A DNA stretch of 64,000 bases from Gallibacterium genomosp. 1 (lineage in GTDB: Bacteria > Pseudomonadota > Gammaproteobacteria > Enterobacterales > Pasteurellaceae): contig NZ_JPXX01000020.1 in the NCBI RefSeq assembly GCF_000771875.1, forward strand, positions 49,370-113,369, written 5' to 3'. Below, in pieces: positions 58,117-64,000 of this stretch (its first letter is position 1; each line of letters opens with the position of its first letter). The notes beneath the pieces were generated by a model. That model searched no databases, was not told the origin of the DNA, and was given only the letters and a program-made list of their open reading frames with translations. A program made the position numbers and the translations under genes.

Positions 58117-58806
58117 ATGAATTTAGATGATGATATTTTTTTACAGGAACAACAACCATTTAGTAAAGAAGATCATAATATTATTCAATCTTATATTCCT
58201 GTAGTGGAAGGCATTGCGGCATTAATCGGCGGACATTGTGAGATAGTGCTTCACTCTTTAGAGAATTTGAAACATTCGGCCATTTGTATCGCTAATGGAC
58301 ACAATACTAATCGTAAAGTTGGTTCTCCGTTAACTGATTTGGCACTGCGATCATTACATCAAATGAAAACGGATAGTGTCTCTAAACCTTATTTTACGCG
58401 AGCTAAAACTAATGGTTTGATGAAATCAATTAGTATTGCTATTCGAAACCCTCAGCAACGTATTATCGGTTTATTGTGTATTAATATTAATTTGAGCGTA
58501 CCGGTAGCGGAATTTGTACAAGGATTTATGCCGACACACGAACAGGAAGAAAGTTCTTCGGAAGTTAATTTTGCTTCATCAGTGGAAGAGTTAGTAGCGC
58601 AAACGGTTGAACAGACAATTGAAGATGTTACTAATGATCGTAATGTGTCGAACAATAATAAAAATAAACAGATCGTTCATTCATTATTTGAGAAAGGGAT
58701 TTTTGATATAAAAGACGCTATTAATCAGGTGGCGGAAAGGTTAGAAATTTCTCGCCATACAGTTTATTTATACATTCGTCAGATTAAGCAGGATGAATTA
58801 AAATAA
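58117..58806 (+). CDS. yheO: YheO-family PAS/HTH transcriptional regulator
   Basis: This 229-residue protein has an N-terminal YheO PAS-like domain (about 20-130: [28 protein letters not shown]) and a C-terminal helix-turn-helix ([20 protein letters not shown]). The regulon is unknown. It is the first gene of yheO-tusD-tusC-tusB, and its TAA overlaps the tusD ATG by one base, suggesting coupling to tRNA thiolation genes. Confidence 0.93.
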   Translation: MNLDDDIFLQEQQPFSKEDHNIIQSYIPVVEGIAALIGGHCEIVLHSLENLKHSAICIANGHNTNRKVGSPLTDLALRSLHQMKTDSVSKPYFTRAKTNGLMKSISIAIRNPQQRIIGLLCININLSVPVAEFVQGFMPTHEQEESSSEVNFASSVEELVAQTVEQTIEDVTNDRNVSNNNKNKQIVHSLFEKGIFDIKDAINQVAERLEISRHTVYLYIRQIKQDELK

Positions 58807-59186
58807 TGCGTTATCTACTCTCTGTTACACAACCAGTTTATGGTTCACAAGCAAGTTATCTTGCCTATCAGTTTGCACAAGCATTACTTAATGCCGGACA
58901 TATTATTGATCAGGTTTTTTTTTCTCAATCGGGAGTAACAAATGGTAATTTATTTGTTTACCCAGCTAATGACGAAATAAATTTAGTCAAGCAGTGGCAA
59001 CAGTTATCGAAAAAACATCAATTTGCATTAAATCTATGTATCGCCGCATCACAACGTCGAGGTATTGTTGATGAAGCCTGTTCGTTAGATGGAACACAAA
59101 ATAATTTGGCAGAAGGGTTTGTTCTTACCGGATTGGGGGAATTCAGCCAAGCAGTTTTAACCGTTGATCGAGTCATTACTTTTTAA
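58806..59186 (+). CDS. tusD: Sulfurtransferase complex subunit TusD
   Basis: TusD forms TusBCD with TusC and TusB and relays sulfur from TusA to TusE for 2-thiouridine at tRNA wobble position 34. The 126-residue DsrE-like protein carries the acceptor Cys in [14 protein letters not shown]. It overlaps yheO by one base. Confidence 0.95.
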   Translation: MRYLLSVTQPVYGSQASYLAYQFAQALLNAGHIIDQVFFSQSGVTNGNLFVYPANDEINLVKQWQQLSKKHQFALNLCIAASQRRGIVDEACSLDGTQNNLAEGFVLTGLGEFSQAVLTVDRVITF

Positions 59187-59195
59187 TAATACACT

Positions 59196-59555
59196 ATGAA
59201 AGTCGCATTTATTTTTACCCATCCGCCTTATGGCAGTAGCAAAGTAAGAGAAGGTCTTGATGCGTTATTGGCGATGTCCGCTTATTGTGATGAAAAAGAA
59301 ATCGGAGTGTTTTTTTGGCGTGATGGCATATTATCTTTATTAAAACAGCAACAAGCGGATGCTATTTTACAAAAAGACACGGTAGCAATGAGTAAATTAT
59401 TAATGTTATATGAAATTGAACAATGCTTTGTCTGTGAAGAAGATTTGCAACATTATCAATGTTCAAAAGAAGCGTTATCTTTACCTGTTGTCGTATTAGA
59501 TAATGAAAATTTTTTTAAACGATTGTACCAAGCAGAAAAAATTTTAACATTTTAA
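59196..59555 (+). CDS. tusC: Sulfurtransferase complex subunit TusC
   Basis: This 119-residue DsrF-like subunit of TusBCD begins MKVAFIFTHPPYGSSKVREG, the TusC signature. It lies between tusD (9-base gap) and tusB (8-base gap) in one operon. Confidence 0.94.
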   Translation: MKVAFIFTHPPYGSSKVREGLDALLAMSAYCDEKEIGVFFWRDGILSLLKQQQADAILQKDTVAMSKLLMLYEIEQCFVCEEDLQHYQCSKEALSLPVVVLDNENFFKRLYQAEKILTF

Positions 59556-59563
59556 GGAATGCT

Positions 59564-59851
59564 ATGCTTTATACCTTTGCCAATCGTGAATATGATATTC
59601 AATGGTTACAGCAAATTTTCCAACAATTAACCCCATGTGATGTGATTTTATTATGGCAGGATGGCGTATTGTTACCATTGAAGTATCCAATATTATTTAA
59701 TCAATTAACACAGTATTTCTTATTGGAAAATGATGTAATGGCGCGAGGTATTTCCTCTGTTTTGAGTAAAATAGCTACAAATGCAAAATGTATCGATTTA
59801 TCTCAAACTGTGCAGATCACTGAGGATTATTACCCTCAAATTAATCTCTAA
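59564..59851 (+). CDS. tusB: Sulfurtransferase complex subunit TusB
   Basis: This 95-residue DsrH-like subunit completes the TusBCD complex. It shows the family pattern CDVILLWQDGVLLPLK. It is the last gene before the str operon promoter. Confidence 0.92.
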   Translation: MLYTFANREYDIQWLQQIFQQLTPCDVILLWQDGVLLPLKYPILFNQLTQYFLLENDVMARGISSVLSKIATNAKCIDLSQTVQITEDYYPQINL

Positions 59852-59870
59852 ATTCTAATTGTACAAAATC

Positions 59871-59899
59871 TTGACATAGTTATCGTTAAAGAATAGAAT
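59871..59899 (+). promoter_or_regulatory. Strong sigma-70 promoter of the str operon
   Basis: Consensus -35 TTGACA, a 17-bp spacer and -10 TAGAAT precede a leader with a small CCATTC/GAATGG hairpin. It lies 79 bases ahead of rpsL. Confidence 0.88.
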
Positions 59900-59953
59900 T
59901 CATCGTCCATTCTTCTATGGAATGGGGTTAATTTAACATTCAATAGTGAATAA

Positions 59954-60352
<399 letters not shown>

Positions 60353-60355
60353 TGG

Positions 60356-60934
<579 letters not shown>

Positions 60935-60950
60935 TTTCATTTATTATGCG

Positions 60951-60988
60951 GCAAGCCTTGTTAAGGCTTGCTGGTTTAACTTTTTTTA
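60951..60988 (+). terminator. Intercistronic hairpin between rpsG and fusA
   Basis: The 9-bp perfect stem GCAAGCCTT / AAGGCTTGC with a 3-base loop is followed, after 9 bases, by T7. It is probably a partial terminator or mRNA-processing site rather than a full stop. Confidence 0.6.
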
Positions 60989-61010
60989 AGCCTAGCGAGA
61001 GGAAATAATC

Positions 61011-63116
61011 GTGGCACGTACTACTCCTATTGAGCGCTATCGTAATATCGGTATTAGTGCTCACATCGACGCAGGTAAAACAACTACCACAGAACGTATT
61101 CTTTTCTATACCGGTGTAAGTCATAAGATCGGTGAGGTGCACGATGGTGCGGCTACCATGGACTGGATGGAGCAAGAACAAGAACGTGGTATTACAATTA
61201 CTTCTGCGGCAACAACTTGCTTCTGGCAAGGTATGTCAAAACAATTCCCACAACACCGTATCAATATTATCGATACTCCGGGACACGTCGACTTTACTAT
61301 CGAAGTAGAACGTTCAATGCGTGTTCTTGACGGTGCGGTAATGGTTTACTGTGCGGTAGGTGGTGTTCAACCTCAATCAGAAACCGTATGGCGTCAAGCA
61401 AATAAGTACGGCGTTCCTCGTATTGCGTTCGTAAATAAAATGGACCGTACAGGTGCAAACTTCTTACGTGTTGTTGAACAAATCAAAACCCGTTTAGGTG
61501 GAACTGCTGTGCCAATCCAATTACCAATTGGTGCGGAAGATAACTTTAAAGGTGTTATTGACCTTCTTAAAATGAAAGCGATCAACTGGAATGAAGCTGA
61601 TCAGGGTATGACTTTCACCTATGAAGATATTCCAGCTGATTTAAAAGACTTAGCGGATGAATGGCACCAAAACTTGATTGAATCAGCAGCAGAAGCTTCT
61701 GAAGAATTAATGGAAAAATACCTTGGCGGTGAAGAACTAACTGAAGAAGAAGTTAGAGCAGCATTACGTCAACGTGTATTAGCGAATGAAATCATTCTTA
61801 TCACTTGCGGTTCTGCATTTAAGAACAAAGGTGTACAAGCAATGTTGGATGCTGTTATTGATTATTTACCAGCTCCTACTGATGTACCAGCAATTAAAGG
61901 TATTAATCTTGATGATACCGAAGGTGAGCGTCATGCGAGTGATGATGAACCATTCTCAGCACTAGCATTTAAGATTGCAACAGATCCATTTGTAGGTAAC
62001 TTAACATTCTTCCGTGTTTACTCAGGTGTAGTAAATTCAGGCGATACTGTGATGAACTCAGTAAAACAAAAGCGTGAACGTTTTGGTCGTATTGTTCAAA
62101 TGCACGCTAATAAACGTGAAGAAATCAAAGAAGTCCGTGCAGGTGATATTGCAGCCGCAATTGGTCTGAAGGAAGTTACAACTGGTGATACATTATGTGA
62201 TCCAGATAATCCGATTATCCTTGAACGTATGGAATTCCCAGAGCCAGTTATTTCTGTTGCAGTAGAACCAAAAACTAAAGCTGACCAAGAGAAAATGGGC
62301 TTGGCGTTAGGTCGTTTAGCACAAGAAGACCCATCATTCCGTGTTCATACAGATGAAGAGTCGGGTCAAACTATTATTTCCGGTATGGGTGAATTACACT
62401 TGGATATTATTGTTGACCGTATGCGTCGTGAATTCAAAGTGGAAGCAAATATCGGTAAACCACAAGTTGCTTATCGTGAAACTATTCGTACTCGTGTCAA
62501 CGATGTTGAAGGTAAACACGCAAAACAATCTGGTGGTCGAGGTCAATATGGTCATGTTGTTATCGACTTGTATCCATTGGATCCAGAAGGACCAGGATAC
62601 GAATTTGTCAACGAAATCAAAGGTGGTGTTATTCCTGGTGAATATATTCCAGCTGTTGATAAAGGTATTCAGGAACAACTTAAAGCTGGTCCGTTAGCAG
62701 GATATCCAGTAGTTGATATTGGTGTTCGCTTACATTTCGGTTCTTACCATGATGTGGACTCATCAGAATTGGCATTTAAATTAGCAGCATCAATTGCGTT
62801 TAAAGCAGCGTTTGCTAAAGCAAATCCAGTATTACTTGAGCCAATTATGAAAGTAGAAGTAGAAACTCCTGCGGAATATGTAGGGGATGTTATTGGTGAC
62901 TTAAGCCGTCGCCGTGCTCTTGTAAATGGTCAAGAAAGTAATGAATTTGTTACTAAGATTAATGCAGAAGTACCATTATCAGAAATGTTTGGTTATGCAA
63001 CAGATCTTCGTTCACAAACTCAAGGTCGTGCTTCTTACTCAATGGAACCATTGAAATATGCTGAAGCACCAGCTAGCGTAGCAACTGCAGTAATTGAAGC
63101 TCGCAAAGCAAAATAA
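61011..63116 (+). CDS. fusA: Elongation factor G
   Basis: EF-G drives ribosome translocation with GTP and takes part in ribosome recycling. The 701-residue protein starts at GTG with GAGAGGAA upstream. It carries the G-domain motifs [20 protein letters not shown] and NKMD, then domains II-V ending with [17 protein letters not shown]. Length is normal. Confidence 0.99.
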   Translation: MARTTPIERYRNIGISAHIDAGKTTTTERILFYTGVSHKIGEVHDGAATMDWMEQEQERGITITSAATTCFWQGMSKQFPQHRINIIDTPGHVDFTIEVERSMRVLDGAVMVYCAVGGVQPQSETVWRQANKYGVPRIAFVNKMDRTGANFLRVVEQIKTRLGGTAVPIQLPIGAEDNFKGVIDLLKMKAINWNEADQGMTFTYEDIPADLKDLADEWHQNLIESAAEASEELMEKYLGGEELTEEEVRAALRQRVLANEIILITCGSAFKNKGVQAMLDAVIDYLPAPTDVPAIKGINLDDTEGERHASDDEPFSALAFKIATDPFVGNLTFFRVYSGVVNSGDTVMNSVKQKRERFGRIVQMHANKREEIKEVRAGDIAAAIGLKEVTTGDTLCDPDNPIILERMEFPEPVISVAVEPKTKADQEKMGLALGRLAQEDPSFRVHTDEESGQTIISGMGELHLDIIVDRMRREFKVEANIGKPQVAYRETIRTRVNDVEGKHAKQSGGRGQYGHVVIDLYPLDPEGPGYEFVNEIKGGVIPGEYIPAVDKGIQEQLKAGPLAGYPVVDIGVRLHFGSYHDVDSSELAFKLAASIAFKAAFAKANPVLLEPIMKVEVETPAEYVGDVIGDLSRRRALVNGQESNEFVTKINAEVPLSEMFGYATDLRSQTQGRASYSMEPLKYAEAPASVATAVIEARKAK

Positions 63117-63125
63117 TTGTAACAA

Positions 63126-63154
63126 CTGCAACCTATTAATGGGTTGCAGATTTT
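63126..63154 (+). terminator. Hairpin between fusA and tuf
   Basis: The 8-bp stem CTGCAACC / GGTTGCAG with an 8-base loop is followed by ATTTT. It probably attenuates partially ahead of tuf. Confidence 0.55.
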
Positions 63155-63156
63155 AA

Positions 63157-64000
<844 letters not shown>

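Overview
This 64 kb window is AT-rich gammaproteobacterial chromosome. Gene content and order point to the family Pasteurellaceae: crp next to a small methyltransferase gene, coaBC-dut-slmA, menA-rraA, and slyX/fkpA-yheO-tusDCB-rpsL-rpsG-fusA-tuf. I cannot name the genus. The 9-bp uptake signals that are abundant in Haemophilus-type and Actinobacillus-type genomes are almost absent: I found one exact AAGTGCGGT-type copy by eye.

Layout. 1-9.6 kb is core metabolism: the end of pckA, a tiny basic ORF, an EamA transporter, the fatty-acid cluster yceD-rpmF-plsX / fabH-fabD-fabG-acpP on the minus strand, then psd and fklB. 9.7-17.5 kb is a complete type I restriction-modification locus of the EcoR124I (type IC) kind, hsdM-rhuM-hsdS-prrC-hsdR. 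It carries a RhuM-family gene and a probable anticodon-nuclease gene inside the operon. 17.6-22.6 kb holds an MFS transporter, a YedE-type selenium/sulfur transporter and tex. 22.8-24.4 kb is a tyrosine recombinase beside a frameshifted hsdS remnant. 24.6-37.9 kb is housekeeping: clpB and htpG, each behind a heat-shock promoter, then sprT, an outer-membrane barrel, radC, coaBC, dut, slmA, yheU, crp, trmO, menA and rraA. 37.9-42.0 kb is an IS3-type remnant followed by torY and torZ (S/N-oxide respiration). A structured RNA resembling the molybdenum-cofactor riboswitch lies between torY and torZ.

44.6-51.7 kb is the most interesting region, a compact sulfatase locus. It encodes a Crp/Fnr-like regulator, a ROK sugar kinase, a TauE/SafE exporter, an anaerobic sulfatase-maturating radical-SAM enzyme, a sodium:solute symporter and a Cys-type sulfatase with no signal peptide. 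Together these suggest import of an intact sulfated sugar, cytoplasmic desulfation, sulfate/sulfite export and kinase capture of the sugar. All three promoters of the locus carry the same palindrome, TATGAT-N4-ATCATA. In each it is centred about 31 bp upstream of a -10 box, the position of a class II activator. Two promoters also carry a perfect CRP site 23 bp further upstream. The regulator is therefore probably the local activator, integrated with carbon status through CRP.

51.8-64.0 kb contains eptA, an ABC exporter, mazG, uspA, slyX, fkpA and the str operon, ending inside tuf.
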